A stretch of DNA of 64,000 nt from Acanthosepion esculentum (taxonomy: Eukaryota; Mollusca; Cephalopoda; Sepiida; Sepiidae): contig OZ038487.1 in NCBI GenBank assembly GCA_964036315.1, positions 59,455,842 through 59,519,841 of the forward strand, written 5' to 3'. The notes below the pieces were generated by a model. That model did not search any database. It worked only from the letters and a program-made list of their open reading frames with translations, and was not told the origin of the DNA. The number at the start of each line of letters is the position of its first letter. Position 1 is the first letter of the stretch. This document shows, piece by piece, positions 31,756 through 42,474 of this stretch. Both the position numbers and the translations under genes were made by a program.

Positions 31756-32065
31756 GACGTCATTTGTTTACATTTGATACGCTAGAGCAGATATGAATAG
31801 AAGAGATTCATGGAAGATTTAAGTTTAAAGATAGTAAAATCGACTTTGCTAACCAGACGCTGCTCTGTGGCCGAAAGGTTAAGGCACATCACGCGAAATG
31901 ATGGTTCCGTATAGGATACAGGTTTCTATGAAAATTTCTCGGACATTCAGGCCGGTAAATGTTATTTAATACTGTTTATTATAAAACAGAGCATTTGCTT
32001 AAATACTTGTATCTATAAAAAGAACGTTAAACATAATATAAATGTCTTTAAATATATATATATAT
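31756..32065 (+). mobile_element. tRNA-derived SINE-like repeat, family S3, copy 2
   Basis: Aligns with 7,701-8,030 throughout. A-box-like TGTGGCCGAAAGGTTAAGGC (31,867-31,886) is better kept here and looks like a Ser/Leu tRNA; the B box is deleted (GGATACAGGTTTCTATG). It ends AATGTCTTTAAATATATA. Confidence 0.7.
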
Positions 32066-32069
32066 GTAT

Positions 32070-32620
32070 GTATGTATCTACGTATATATGTATGTGTGTA
32101 AATCAAAGAGTTTGTAGACAAGAAACACGTTCCCTTCAATAATTATTTAAAAATTGATTGAATGAAGTTAAAAATGAGTTAAAATACGCAAAAGTCTGCT
32201 ATTTTGAACTAAATACAAAGTTTACATAGGAAGAACGTTAAGCCACCTCATATATTTTTAATTAAATGAAAGTTTTTGGTAAAAATCTTCGTCCAACTCA
32301 AAGTAAAACTTCGTTTTTCGTCATAGAAATCTTATCTCATTTCACGTTTTCAAATTAAAAGAAGAGTTTTACACATCGCAAATTAAAATAAATTTTGGGT
32401 TTTTGTTTTAAAAGAACTTATCTCGTGTCACATTTTCAAAATAAATCAAGGGTTTTAGTGCTTAAAAATGTACCCATTTTATATTTTTCATAAGTAATCG
32501 AGAGTTCTAGTATTAATTAATTTATTTTACTAAGAAAAGAAGCTGAGGGTTAAATTAAAAAAAAAACTAACGAATAGTTTTAGCTTGAAAATGTGGGCGC
32601 TTCAAGTCTGTCAGGATTAG
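32070..32620. other. Unassigned AT-rich sequence
   Basis: Contains repeated short TTTTCA(A)A and CTCATTTCACG-like phrases (32,335, 32,412) but no recognised element. Confidence 0.5.
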
Positions 32621-32624
32621 GGTG

Positions 32625-32762
32625 GTTATTTTCTAAGCGTAGCTTAGATATGGCACAAGGCCGAAAGTATGGAGCATCTAGTGAGGATCGAACACACAAT
32701 TCATTTGTAACTGATCTAGCAAGACATGCTTGCTAACCATTACACCACGCCGAGGTGCCCAC
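32625..32762 (-). mobile_element. tRNA-derived SINE, family S2, copy 2
   Basis: Minus strand from 32,762: GGGCACCTCGGCGTGGTGTA then ATGGTTAGCAAGC (A box) and GTGTTCGATCCTCACT (B box), then CTTTCGGCCTTGTGCCATAT and CTAAGCTACGCTTAG. Better preserved than 5,225-5,360. Intact internal boxes suggest it could still bind TFIIIC. Confidence 0.85.
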
Positions 32763-32774
32763 TGTCGGGATTAG

Positions 32775-33062
32775 GATGTGTGTTGTGGTGTAATGGATTT
32801 CGTAATAGGAAATCAGAGAGCCGAGTTCGAATTCCAGTCGAGTTCTTTACATTCACTTGCGTGTAAATTCCCTTGTGAAATGTATGAAAATATCTCTTCT
32901 TCCACGTATGGGTCGAATAGCAGGACAGACCGAGTTCTATAGCCTTGGTTATTCACCAGTTCACTGCAGAAAGAAATGTCAACCTAATGCGATAAAATCT
33001 TCTGCCTGTTCAGTCATGAACGTCAAATCCGTCTATCACGCATGGCAATTAACTAACTGAGG
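32775..33062 (+). mobile_element. tRNA-derived SINE, family S1, plus-strand copy with intact boxes
   Basis: Plus strand: TGTGGTGTAATGGATTTCG (A box), GAGTTCGAATTCCAGTCGAG (B box, about 32,823-32,840), then the body CACTTGCGTGTAAATTCCCT, GTATGGGTCGAATAGCAGGA, CAGAAAGAAATGTCAACC, and the end GTCTATCACGCATGGCAATT AACTAACTGA. Its head directly faces the head of the S2 copy at 32,625-32,762. Confidence 0.85.
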
Positions 33063-33064
33063 AT

Positions 33065-34050
33065 TAGAATTCATAGTTTAATATAGAATTTGGAAACGGT
33101 GGTATTTTTTTTACATGGAATTTTTGATTTAGTTAAAACAAAGTAGAGTAATGCTTTTAAAATGAAGTCACTTATTTAGTTAAAAAATACGCGCCTTTAG
33201 AGTAATTTCACCTTCAAAATTCGTTTACATTGATCATTTTTTAAAATATTTACTGAAACGGCGGGAGAGGGCGCAAATGGGCAGTCTACAGAAACAAGTG
33301 GCATTTATTCTATATAACATACATTTCTTTTTCAACAGTTCTCTAGTCTCCAGAAATGGTTATTTGCGAAAGGAACTGAACAAAATACGTGCTACAAACT
33401 GTTGATGTCAAAATCAAACAAGTACATATGTTTAAATATATGGACGTCCTGTCGGCTGGGATTTCAGAATACGTGGACTGGAGATATTTAAAAATTTTCT
33501 AAACATTTTAAACATAAACATTTTAGAACTTTATTGCTATACTCGTAACTGACTTTATTTATTTTTCGCTGTAATTTTTTTTATAAAAAGGCTTTCCAGA
33601 TTTGAATTTTACCTTTTTTTATTTTCGTGGTGGAATATAGTTGTATTGTCGAATAATATTTCTCTAAATCGTAAGTGGGAACAGGAATGTTCCTTCAAAT
33701 GTTGGGAGACTGAACGATAGTAATTCAAATGAAATGTAGGTGTTAAAATTTTATTGTTAAAACCAACATATATATTTACATTTTTGTCAGAAATACAATA
33801 TCCCGCTAGTTGACGGAGAAGAATATTTATTGCAGATGATTAAGTTGGTTGTATTAAATTTCGTGCCGAATATAATTACTTTTTTTTTTTACTGATATCA
33901 GTGTGGGATTTTTTCATTTTGTTTATATTTAGAAAGTATTTGATTGCGGTATAGTAGGTTAATATATTTAGGCTTATCTGAGAAAGCATTATGTTCTTTT
34001 TTATTAGTTTATATTTCTAATAGCTCGTCTAATTTGTTCCTCAATAATGT
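33065..34050. other. Mostly unassigned; short match to repeat E
   Basis: 33,447-33,475 (CCTGTCGGCTGGGATTTCAG) resembles the start of repeat E at 1,337. No other feature recognised. Confidence 0.5.
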
Positions 34051-34052
34051 AA

Positions 34053-34184
<132 letters not shown>

Positions 34185-34370
34185 TGTGTAAAAACAAAAA
34201 GAAACAAAATTGTATTGACTCGGCTATCTACCCAAACAGATAAAAAAAACATAGATTATGTGTAAAATGTCAGACTCCCCCTCCTTCATGTGCATGTATA
34301 ATCTCCTGAACGTAAACATTAATATAAAGAACATAAACGTCAAGGAAAATTTTTTCCACAATCGTAAAAT

Positions 34371-34394
34371 ATATATATATATATATATATATAT
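34371..34394. repeat. (TA)n microsatellite
   Basis: Short TA tract. Confidence 0.95.
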
Positions 34395-34472
34395 GAAGAA
34401 ATATAGTTTTAAAATGTGCTATATTAATGGGATAAAGTGCTCAATATCAGAGATAGAGCGTATGTAAATATA

Positions 34473-34608
34473 AATATAAAAGTGAACATTGAAGTCAAGA
34501 TTCAGAGGCGACAGGCTGTTTCATGCTGGAAGCAATCGGGCGGCCTGACGATTGTGTCCAGCATGAAACAGCTTGTGGCTTCTGAGTGTTGACTTCAATG
34601 TTCACTTT

Positions 34609-34614
<6 letters not shown>
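34473..34614. repeat. Foldback hairpin with 65-bp arms, bearing hammerhead-like motifs
   Basis: Left arm starts AAAAGTGAACATTGAAGTCA, right arm ends in its reverse complement TGACTTCAATGTTCACTTTT; about 55 of 65 arm bases pair. The right arm contains CTGACGA (34,537-34,543) and GAAA (34,564-34,567), and the left arm contains the reversed equivalents in part. It ends in (TA)n/(TG)n at 34,611-34,656. Confidence 0.8.
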
Positions 34615-34642
<28 letters not shown>

Positions 34643-34656
34643 CGTGTGTGTGTGCG
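34611..34656. repeat. (TA)n-(TG)n microsatellite
   Basis: Follows the foldback hairpin directly. Confidence 0.96.
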
Positions 34657-35026
34657 AAATTTTAAACTGCTGAAATTGTATACAGCTTAAAACACACAGA
34701 CATGCACAAACATATGTATATATTAAGCAGTTGATGGACATTAGTTAAACCGAAATTGCTAATATAAACGTTAGTTGTCTTAAGTAAACACGTAATTATA
34801 ACTTGCTTAATGATAATGATTCCTGTCGCTATTTGGCAAGGCAAATCTGACGTGATGGAAAATCGAATACATGTGCATCTCCGTTCGGGACTTACATTTA
34901 TCCTTATGGATACAACACGATATAGGCCAGTTGATAGCAATTTCACTGGGTGTCAACGCAAACATATGGACATACCAAAATTAACGCTTAAAAGTTACAC
35001 AGAGGGACACACACAGAGACACACAC

Positions 35027-35034
<8 letters not shown>

Positions 35035-35099
<65 letters not shown>
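35035..35099. repeat. (TA)n microsatellite
   Basis: Pure TA tract before hammerhead-like motif 3. Confidence 0.98.
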
Positions 35100-35100
<1 letters not shown>

Positions 35101-35119
35101 CAATGTGGAAGAATTTGCT

Positions 35120-35158
35120 TTTGACGCGTTTCGTACTTGAGGGCTTCATCGATCTAAA
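35120..35158 (-). ncRNA. Hammerhead-like motif 3
   Basis: Minus strand: TCGATGA (35,152-35,146) instead of CTGATGA, a 13-base AGCCCTCAAGTAC that hardly pairs, GAAA (35,132-35,129), and CGCGTC with self-complementary CGCG and a GTC triplet. GAAACGCGTC also occurs in motif 11. Flanked on both sides by (TA)n. Confidence 0.5.
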
Positions 35159-35251
35159 GGACAAAACGCGACGCAACAAAACTTTTTCCATTTTGTCATA
35201 CATTTTCCCCCAATATTTTTCTTTATATATAAAAGTATATATCGTTATCTC

Positions 35252-35463
<212 letters not shown>

Positions 35464-35680
35464 AATGAGAAAGAACTGTAAGATATATAATCTGGTGTTC
35501 TTATTCATTATTTTAATTTTTACAAAACAGTGCTCAATGCAATTCTATACAGCAAAAATATTAGAAATTTATTAATTTGAAAATATGATTGCATTGCTAC
35601 ACAGGAATTACCGTGTTTCAAAAATAGAAACTAAATAGTTCAAATTCAATTATAGAATTAAATTAAATCCCTAGGTCCTG

Positions 35681-35683
<3 letters not shown>

Positions 35684-35752
<69 letters not shown>
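35684..35752. repeat. (TA)n microsatellite
   Basis: Adjoins a Penelope-type flank on its right (CATGTTTCATTAAATAAT). Confidence 0.98.
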
Positions 35753-35754
<2 letters not shown>

Positions 35755-35877
35755 GTTTCATTAAATAATATAGATAAGTGTTGTCTATATATTTTATGTA
35801 AGTTCTTTTCATATCGTCTGATAAGCTTAATAAAAAATGAAAGAAAATCACAATATTGATACATATTTTTTAATCCA

Positions 35878-35925
35878 ATCTAAGCTTTCGGCTTACATAA
35901 GCCATTATCGAAGATAACAATTACA
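35878..35925 (-). ncRNA. Hammerhead-like motif 4
   Basis: Minus strand: CTTCGATAAT in place of CTGATGA, then a perfect six-pair stem II GGCTTA-TG-TAAGCC (35,903-35,890), GAAA (35,889-35,886), then GCTTAG. The first core box is decayed. Confidence 0.5.
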
Positions 35926-36139
35926 CAATATATTAAGCAATACACGAACAAAAAATTGATGATAGTCTGTTTTTGTTTACATGGATGATTTCCAAGCAAC
36001 GATAAACACGTGCATATAAGACGCTGAAAGCGAAAATCGCACCACAGCTCATGACGTCACACATGACCATGCGAGAGTGAATCCGATGAGTATTGAGTAT
36101 GGAAAGCCGTTGGTATGAACCAATGGCTTCTGTTACTAA

Positions 36140-36430
36140 TTATAGGCATTTAAGGATATTTGTGGAGATTTCATAGTTTATTTTGTTCAGGTTAGGTTTC
36201 AACTGTTTTATGTATATAGCTTCAAGAATTTTTAGTTTTTGTTTATTCTTTTCATGTTTAAGTATAGTTGTGTTTTCGACAAGGATTTTCCGGAATTGTG
36301 TATGCGGCCAGGAGTGTTGTTTTAAATGCCTAAAAATGTTAGAGTTATCATTCAAATGTAGTGTCAAGCGTCGTGAAAGCGAGTTTGTGGTGTGACCAAC
36401 ATAGATATTATTTAGTTCGTATATTAAGTT
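36140..36430 (-). pseudogene. Penelope-like GIY-YIG endonuclease C-terminus
   Basis: The minus-strand reading is LNNLIYELNNIYVGHTTNSL then SRRLTLHLNDNSNIFRHLKQ, HSWPHTQFRKILVENTTILK and KLKILEAIYIKQLKPNLNKI. IYVGHT is the second half of the GIY-YIG motif, followed by the conserved Arg (SRRL), the His of the H..HL..H stretch, and the Glu in LEAIYIK, which are the catalytic positions in this nuclease fold. In PLEs this domain follows the reverse transcriptase and nicks target DNA. The RT is missing, and stops precede the segment, so it is a 5'-truncated copy. Confidence 0.75.
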
Positions 36431-36544
36431 GTTTAGACATTTTTATTTAATTATTCTAAATAGGATACCCAGATATTTAAGGACGAGTGTCTTCGTATCC
36501 TTATTAAAGGAAGAAAGAGAGTTACAATGATGATGTCTCTTCAT

Positions 36545-36600
36545 TTTATTTCTGAGTACATTCGACATTAGCGCAATGCCATCGTCAGAGTCTTGTATTT
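36545..36600 (-). ncRNA. Hammerhead-like motif 5
   Basis: Minus strand: CTGACGA (36,588-36,582), stem II GGCATT-GCGCT-AATGTC with one wobble pair, then GAAT where GAAA is expected (36,563-36,560), then GTACTC. The flank TTTCTGAGTACATTCGACAT resembles motif 6 at 40,712. Confidence 0.55.
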
Positions 36601-36699
36601 CTAAAACAGAATTGGTTTGTTCATCTAGAAATTATTTTTTTTACTTTTGAAATGAAAAACGCTCATCTTCAGCATCTTGCTTTTGCTATGACAAAATTT

Positions 36700-36762
36700 C
36701 TGTATATATATATGACATATATATATATATGACTTATATATATATGTGTGTGTGTGTACATG
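36700..36762. repeat. Short (TA)n and (TG)n tracts
   Basis: Interrupted TA repeats with ATGACATATA and then TGTGTGTGTG. Confidence 0.9.
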
Positions 36763-37344
36763 TGTTTAAAAATCATATATAGAATAAATATAGAAGTAAA
36801 TACAGCAGTCTGTTTACAACTCAGATCTTTTTTACATACAAAGGATAAATTTACATTTGGACGCGCATATTTACACACGAATCAGGAAATATTGATGATT
36901 TTTTCTCTGCGAGAATAAGAAATCTCAAAATGAAAAGTTTATCACAATAGAAAAATACTTAAGTTTATCACAATAGAAACCGAAGTATCCGTGGAAAAAG
37001 AAGCAGAAGAGAATGAACAATTACGGAAGAGATTAATGGTGTGTGTGTGTGTGTGTGGGGGGTAGAAGACACAATAATAACGTAAATAAATTTGGCAAAG
37101 ACCTCGTGAAAAGTAAATAATAAGAATAAAAACGATGAAAGAAAAAATTCTAATTCTAAATAAATTATTTAAAAATTATTGCACATATGCAAACAAATTT
37201 ATACTTGGGTGATATGCTGTTTCGAAATTAAAAAAAAACAACAGAAAACAAATCGTAATCGATATCTTCTCGAAAATATTTTATTCCACATTCTGCTTTA
37301 TGTTCAGATTTATCGGGCTTTTTCTTCTTGCGATTACTCAAATA

Positions 37345-37425
37345 TGTATGTATGTATCTATGTAAATATTTTTATATGTATGTTAGCCTATATCTATCTA
37401 TCTATTTATCTATCTATCTATCTAC
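37345..37425. repeat. (TATG)n and (TATC)n microsatellites
   Basis: TATG units near 37,350 and TATC units 37,389-37,424. Confidence 0.9.
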
Positions 37426-37559
37426 ACGAGAGCATTCATACTCTTCACATTACCTTTCTTCATATTATCGTTTATAGATATAATTGATATTACATCTCGT
37501 TCCTATCCTCTCCTGACTCAATCAATATCATTTTCTCTGATCCAGTACAGTCGTATTTA

Positions 37560-37654
37560 TGAATGCTCTCTCTCACTCTCTCTCTCTCTCTCTTTTTGTC
37601 TGTCTCTTTCTCTACTTCCAGTAATAATTATTAAACTTCATTCACTCCCAGTGG

Positions 37655-37691
<37 letters not shown>

Positions 37692-37841
37692 GCTTTCATA
37701 TCCTTCTCAATAAGATTGTTCATATCTTCCTGACTATAGATTACTGTATATCCACGTTGTATCATTTCTGTCTGTCTCTCTCTCTCTCTCTTACATATGG
37801 TTCATATCTACCAATCTGATTGTTTCTCTTCCCTTTTTCAC

Positions 37842-37919
<78 letters not shown>

Positions 37920-37920
37920 G
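37560..37920. repeat. (TC)n and (TATC)n microsatellite cluster
   Basis: (CT) at 37,566-37,592, (TATC) at 37,656-37,691 and 37,842-37,919, with (TC) at 37,770-37,790. Segments between share CATATC and TCAATAAGATTG-like phrases, suggesting duplication of a larger unit. Confidence 0.95.
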
Positions 37921-37924
37921 TGTT

Positions 37925-38250
37925 ATGGGCACGTGGTCGTGCGGTTAGAACGTTCGCACTCTGACCATGAGACTTAGGTTCGAATCACATGGTCGATTTG
38001 TCAGGAAGGAAACTTCCTGATGTTATCGAACTGGTGTGTTGATCCCAGCGTGAAAACCATACCACGGGTTGACCCAAGCCTTGTGAGTGAAATTGGGAGC
38101 TGTCAATAGCACATAACGACCTCACTATTCATCGTGACCGAGGGCTTGAGCGTGCTGGCCTTGTTCAAATTGTCGATCACGCTAGATAACACGCCCTTTC
38201 CCAGAAACTGTAACAGCGCCTGACAAATCGTCTGCAATCGTAATTGGCAT
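37925..38250 (+). mobile_element. tRNA-derived SINE, family S4-like, copy 2
   Basis: Head GGGCACGTGGTCGTGCGGTT then AGAACG (A box) and TTAGGTTCGAATCACATGG (B box, about 37,975-37,990). The body CAGGAAGGAAACTTCCTGAT, GTTGATCCCAGCGTGAAAAC, GAGTGAAATTGGGAGCTG and GTAACAGCGCCTGACAAATC follows. The head resembles 18,273-18,340. Inserted in a (TATC)n region. Boxes are well kept. Confidence 0.75.
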
Positions 38251-38254
38251 ATCT

Positions 38255-38858
38255 ATCTGTCTATCCTATTTATGTCTATCGCAGCCTATTCATTTGTATG
38301 TTTATCTATTTATGTATTTTTTATATGTATGTCAGCCTATACGTATCTATCTATTTAGCTAGCTAACTATCTTTTCATCTCTCTTAATTATAACTATAGC
38401 AACCTATTCATCAATCTATCTACCTTTTAAATATTTATCTCAGCTTACGCGTAAAAAATGTCAATGGAAACTAGGCTATTCATCTATGTCAAATGTTATA
38501 CGTATGTCAGCCTATACGTATCAATCTACATACTTATCTGTCTTATTTATAATTGTAACAATCTAGTCATCTATCTAATGATTTATATCTATCACAGCCT
38601 ATGCGTATCTATCTATCGAAATATTTTTATATTCGTATGCATCTCCATAGGTAGCTATCGCGTTATCTAAATCTTTTATATCTATCTTACCTTCTATCTA
38701 TCTATCTATCTATCTATCGAAAACTTTTCTTATCTATTCGTATGTATCTCGATAGGTAGCTAGCAAGCTATGTAAATCTTTTATATATATATATCTTAGC
38801 TCCTATCTATCTATCTATCTATCTAATTAATTATGTACCTTATTTATAACTATTGCAG

Positions 38859-38912
<54 letters not shown>

Positions 38913-39024
38913 ATTCATTAACGGATTCGAAGTTGATTGTATTTTATTATTAAATATTGTTTGCGAGAGTGATTCTTGCCATATAATTAGCTTCAGTATT
39001 TGTTTTTCGTTTGAATGATTTACG

Positions 39025-39064
<40 letters not shown>

Positions 39065-39440
39065 TCATTGATACATATGGTGATGTTCAATCTAATGAAA
39101 CATTTGTATACAAGATAAAATAAGGTAACGTGTATAAAAATAATGTAATAAATAACATGTTTATTTATCAGCAAAAGTACAACTTTATTTTTTAAACAAA
39201 GATCTCCATTTTCCGCTCTGCATTTGTCAGATGTTCTAGGTGTTGTGTTTTCTCTTATTTGGTACAGTTGTTCATGAGCATCTCTATACCAATAATTTTG
39301 AAAAGACAGAAACAGTTTTTCTTTTGTATATTAATACTTGTCAAAAAATAAATTCCATACATTTGCATTGATAACATTAAACGCGTTGACCAAGTGACGT
39401 TTTTTCTTTTGTCTTTATTTGCATATATAAGACGAAAAAC
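38255..39440. repeat. Cryptically simple TATC-derived sequence with (TA)n tracts
   Basis: 38,255-38,825 is built from decayed TATC/CTAT units and recurring phrases (GCCTATACGTATCTAT, TCGATAGGTAGCTA). TA tracts lie at 38,862-38,910 and 39,026-39,062. 39,070-39,440 has no recognised feature. Confidence 0.75.
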
Positions 39441-39483
39441 ATTCAATCATTCAATATAGAGAACTTTTTCTGCCTGCCATCAG

Positions 39484-40200
39484 CGTGGCTGATGCTAACC
39501 CCCAACAGAGCAATCCTTTCTTTGTGGCTTCTTCGGCTAGGATTTCGACTAAAATGATAGTGATTGATTATATTGAAACAATTGCTAGATCTACTGCTAG
39601 GAAAGTTGGCTCATCGCGAACGTTTTTTTTTTTTCAGAATCTATCTGACACATTTAGATATCTACCATTCGATCATGAATTCAGTACTGCTGCAATCTGG
39701 TCTGCTGCTAACGAGATTCTTGATAAAATTCAAAGATTCTGAAATATAATTGATCATGACCTGTCATCTAGACTTCAGTCAGTTTATCACCGACGGAACC
39801 TGTTTCCCTCTGTCTTTTCTACATATATTTGCAAGGCAATTACTCTGATAAGTTTTCCACCTTGGTGCCTCGACTGCATTTAATATAAGCGTGCGAGTAG
39901 ATTGGCAACTTGGCCACATCGTTTTACGGTTGAACTCGCTATATTCAACCGTATGTTCATTTCTAATAATTTCTTTTCTCGCAATTCTCGACTGTGTAAC
40001 TCTCTTCTGATTTCTTGCTCCTTTGATACCTACAATAATCAAACATTTAAATTCAACTACAATCGGCATCTTCAGTCTTCCTGAAGCCTGTTCTTTTATT
40101 GTCCTTTCTTCTCATTTCTCCTTACTAATATTTTCTTATACACATTCGCTCGTAGTACCCCCTTGCGTCCTAATGGTTCTATCACTTTGTTTCGCATGAA
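39484..40200 (+). mobile_element. CR1/L2-like LINE, 3' part of RT ORF and 3' UTR, copy 6
   Basis: The plus strand reads LLLTRFLIKFKDSEI (elsewhere LLDKIQRR), DHDLSSRLQSVYHRRNLFPS, VFSTYICKAITLISFPPWCL, then RASRLATWPHRFTVELAIFN, RMFISNNFFSRNSRLCNSLL and ISCSFDTYNNQTFKFNYNRH LQSS stop. This is the C-terminal tail (NSLP..CF....LQ.FK.N.NRHL) of CR1/L2-type RT ORFs. The 3' UTR ends CCCTTGCGTCCTAATGGTTC...CATGAAATGATTAA at the TA tract 40,206. Frameshifts in the middle; best copy of this family here. Confidence 0.75.
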
Positions 40201-40205
40201 ATGAT

Positions 40206-40206
40206 T

Positions 40207-40260
<54 letters not shown>

Positions 40261-40291
40261 TGTTTTTGTGTGTGTGTGTGTGTGTGTGTGT
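40206..40291. repeat. (TA)n and (TG)n microsatellites
   Basis: TA 40,206-40,257 and TG 40,266-40,291. Confidence 0.97.
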
Positions 40292-40453
40292 CGTACCTAT
40301 GAAAGCTAATGGGGATGTCCCAGTCCTCATAAATCCGTTGGACACTGTTGTAAGTGGAGTTACTGCATTTTGTTGATGTTATAAAGATTACCATTTCATT
40401 TCCAAACTCCGTTTTGGTTATTTCTTCTTCAGTAGGTTTTCTAGGTTACAACA

Positions 40454-40571
<118 letters not shown>

Positions 40572-40711
40572 TTTACATGGTTCGTTGAAGAATTTAGACA
40601 TGTTCTGTCTACTTATTTACTATTGGATCCTTTTTATATTCACGGATAAGCTTTTTGGTGTCGTTATTGGAGGACGAGAGGAAATCGTTCTGTTGATACA
40701 TATTTCTTTTA

Positions 40712-40755
40712 TTCTGAGTACTTTCGACATAACACTATGTCATCATCAGCGTATT
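40712..40755 (-). ncRNA. Hammerhead ribozyme motif 6, canonical core
   Basis: Minus strand: CTGATGA (40,749-40,743), a six-pair stem II GACATA-GTGT-TATGTC, GAAA (40,725-40,722), then self-complementary GTAC and a CTC triplet. All core residues are canonical. The Penelope-like coding end at 41,158-41,030 lies about 300 bases upstream on the same strand, the same spacing as at 36,140/35,903. Confidence 0.75.
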
Positions 40756-41029
40756 GTTTATTGCAAGACAAATATTGTAGCGTTCATTATTGTCGAAGAC
40801 AAAATTGTTGTGTTCATCTGAAAGTTATATTTCTGGCTAGTCGGGTGAAGACTGCTGAGTCGGTGCGTGACCGTTTAAAGGGAGGTAACTAAGTATAGTT
40901 GTGGAGAGTTTATAACGAAATAAGTAGTAAAAAAACTATTAAGGCAAACCTTGTCATTTCAAACTATCTATAGCACACATTTTAAAACTTTTTCGGGGTA
41001 TTCATAATTATTTTTTATTAAGGTTTGTT

Positions 41030-41155
41030 GTCATTTTTTTTAATATAGATAGCTTCGAGAATTTTTAGCTTATGCTTATTCTTTCCGTGAAAAAGTATAG
41101 AAGTATTTCCGACAAGAATTGTTCTGAATTGCGAATGTGGACAGGTAAGATGTTG

Positions 41156-41158
<3 letters not shown>
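41030..41158 (-). pseudogene. Penelope-like GIY-YIG C-terminal fragment
   Basis: Minus strand in two frames: HLTCPHSQFRTILVGNTSIL, FHGKNKHKLKILEAIYIKK, nearly the same as the 36,140 copy (HSWPHTQFRKILVENTTILK, KLKILEAIYIKQ). It begins abruptly at the (TA)n tract 41,159, so it is truncated there. Confidence 0.7.

Positions 41159-41228
<70 letters not shown>
41159..41228. repeat. (TA)n microsatellite
   Basis: Pure TA tract cutting the Penelope-like fragment. Confidence 0.98.
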
Positions 41229-41229
<1 letters not shown>

Positions 41230-41231
<2 letters not shown>

Positions 41232-41945
41232 GTTTATAGAAGTTGAGCACATTGTCAGTTTCCTCCGCATTGTTTAAAAGTCGGGATGTTTTTCATTCAT
41301 TCGCGTTTTGGCTAAGTAGACAAGACAGAACTCGTCCTTGTCTAGGTTAACGATTTCTAACTTGAATGCCTATATTCGTCACCGACACGTGGCCGCAAAT
41401 ATCATTGCGGGATCCTTTTGTTCCAGGCGTTGACTTCGGTATAGAAATTATTGTTATTTTTATTTTATTTTATAAATATCAAATTTTAAACTCTGCTTAC
41501 GTCATTGATAACAATGTACTACTGATTTTGCTTTTTCCCAATTCATAATAAAATACAATTATCAATTAAGTAGGCATACTTTAAAACTTTCATTCGTAAA
41601 TATATACGACGTACAGATAGCTCTTTAAGAAGATTAGGAACTATTTGACATTGTATTTATGTTATGAACACCATCTCTATTTCTAAAATTACAAACAATT
41701 ATTTGTCATATTTTTTTTCAATTCTGACAAATGTCGTGGCTAATTCCTTTCTTTTCTACAAAAAATAATCTCACCAAATCTATCCTTTTTTACGAGCGAA
41801 CCAATTAATATAATTAATATAAATAATTAAATCAATTTAAGCAATAATTTGATATTTTCCCTTTCAGTGGATTCTGGAAAGTTTCTGTCGTTCATTAAAT
41901 GCACTTTTACTGGTGTGATAAGCGATGACCAAACTTGAAAAGATA
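41230..41945. other. Unassigned sequence
   Basis: AT-rich; no motif recognised. Confidence 0.55.
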
Positions 41946-41949
41946 TAGA

Positions 41950-42435
41950 AGGGTAACATCAGCATCTATACCAAGTCCAAGCTCTGAAAATCGCTGGTCG
42001 TATGCATTTTCCTCTAAGAATGTGAGATTTGGACACTCCTGCTTGAGGGAGGAAGAAAGGATCCCGGCGTTCGAGAACAAATGATTGAGAAGACTCCTCC
42101 GTGTCCCCTACTGGAAGCACAAAAATAATGACTATGTACGGATCAAGTTCAAAGGTCTCGTGGGTTGACAGGAATCTCTCCTCACCACTATCAATCGCCG
42201 GAAGATGGCATGGTCCGGTCAGGTTACACGACATAAAAGCCTCTGCAAGGCAATGTTGACGGTAGACGCAAGCAGGGACGGCAACGCAAGAGCTGATCAG
42301 ACATGAAAGAGTGGACGGACATTACAATGCCGGAACTACTGAGAAACAACCCCCCCCCCGCAACAGATCATCTTGGGGAAGTTGTCTGTTTCTGCTACAT
42401 TTTGATGACCCCGATGATTATAGCAGTCAAATCAC

Positions 42436-42470
<35 letters not shown>
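41950..42470 (+). mobile_element. LINE 3' end with (GAT)n tail (RTE-like)
   Basis: Plus strand, mixed frames: a SKSLKNRWSYAFSSKNVRFG-like part, CEIWTLLLEGGRK, EQMIEKTPPCPLLE, KNNDYVRIKFKGLVG, TINRRKMAWSGQVTRHKSLC, RCRQGRQRKS and MKEWTDITMPELLRNNPP. The W-x-GHVTRHxSL, GRQRKSWxDNxKEWT and LLR segments are typical of the C-terminus of RTE/BovB-type ORFs. It ends in GAT repeats (42,437-42,470). 5'-truncated, frameshifted. Confidence 0.65.
42437..42470. repeat. (GAT)n microsatellite, LINE tail
   Basis: About 11 GAT units at the end of the LINE fragment. Confidence 0.95.
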
Positions 42471-42474
42471 CCCG

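Larger units (their letters stand above)
35753..36430 (-). mobile_element. Penelope-like element remnant: GIY-YIG C-terminus plus 3' flank
   Basis: Minus strand. The coding end at 36,430-36,140 is followed, 240 bases downstream, by a hammerhead-like motif (35,903-35,886) and then a flank ending ATTATTTAATGAAACATG at the TA tract. The same flank (TTTAATGAAGCTTG before TA) is seen at 8,380-8,401 and a related one at 44,985. This order of endonuclease, ribozyme, flank is what is known for PLEs with hammerhead-bearing pseudo-LTRs. Confidence 0.65.

Noticed and set aside
32690..32762. Functional tRNA gene
   Set aside because: A and B boxes are present, but the arms do not make a full cloverleaf and a SINE body follows. 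The same applies to 9,640, 37,925 and 52,870.
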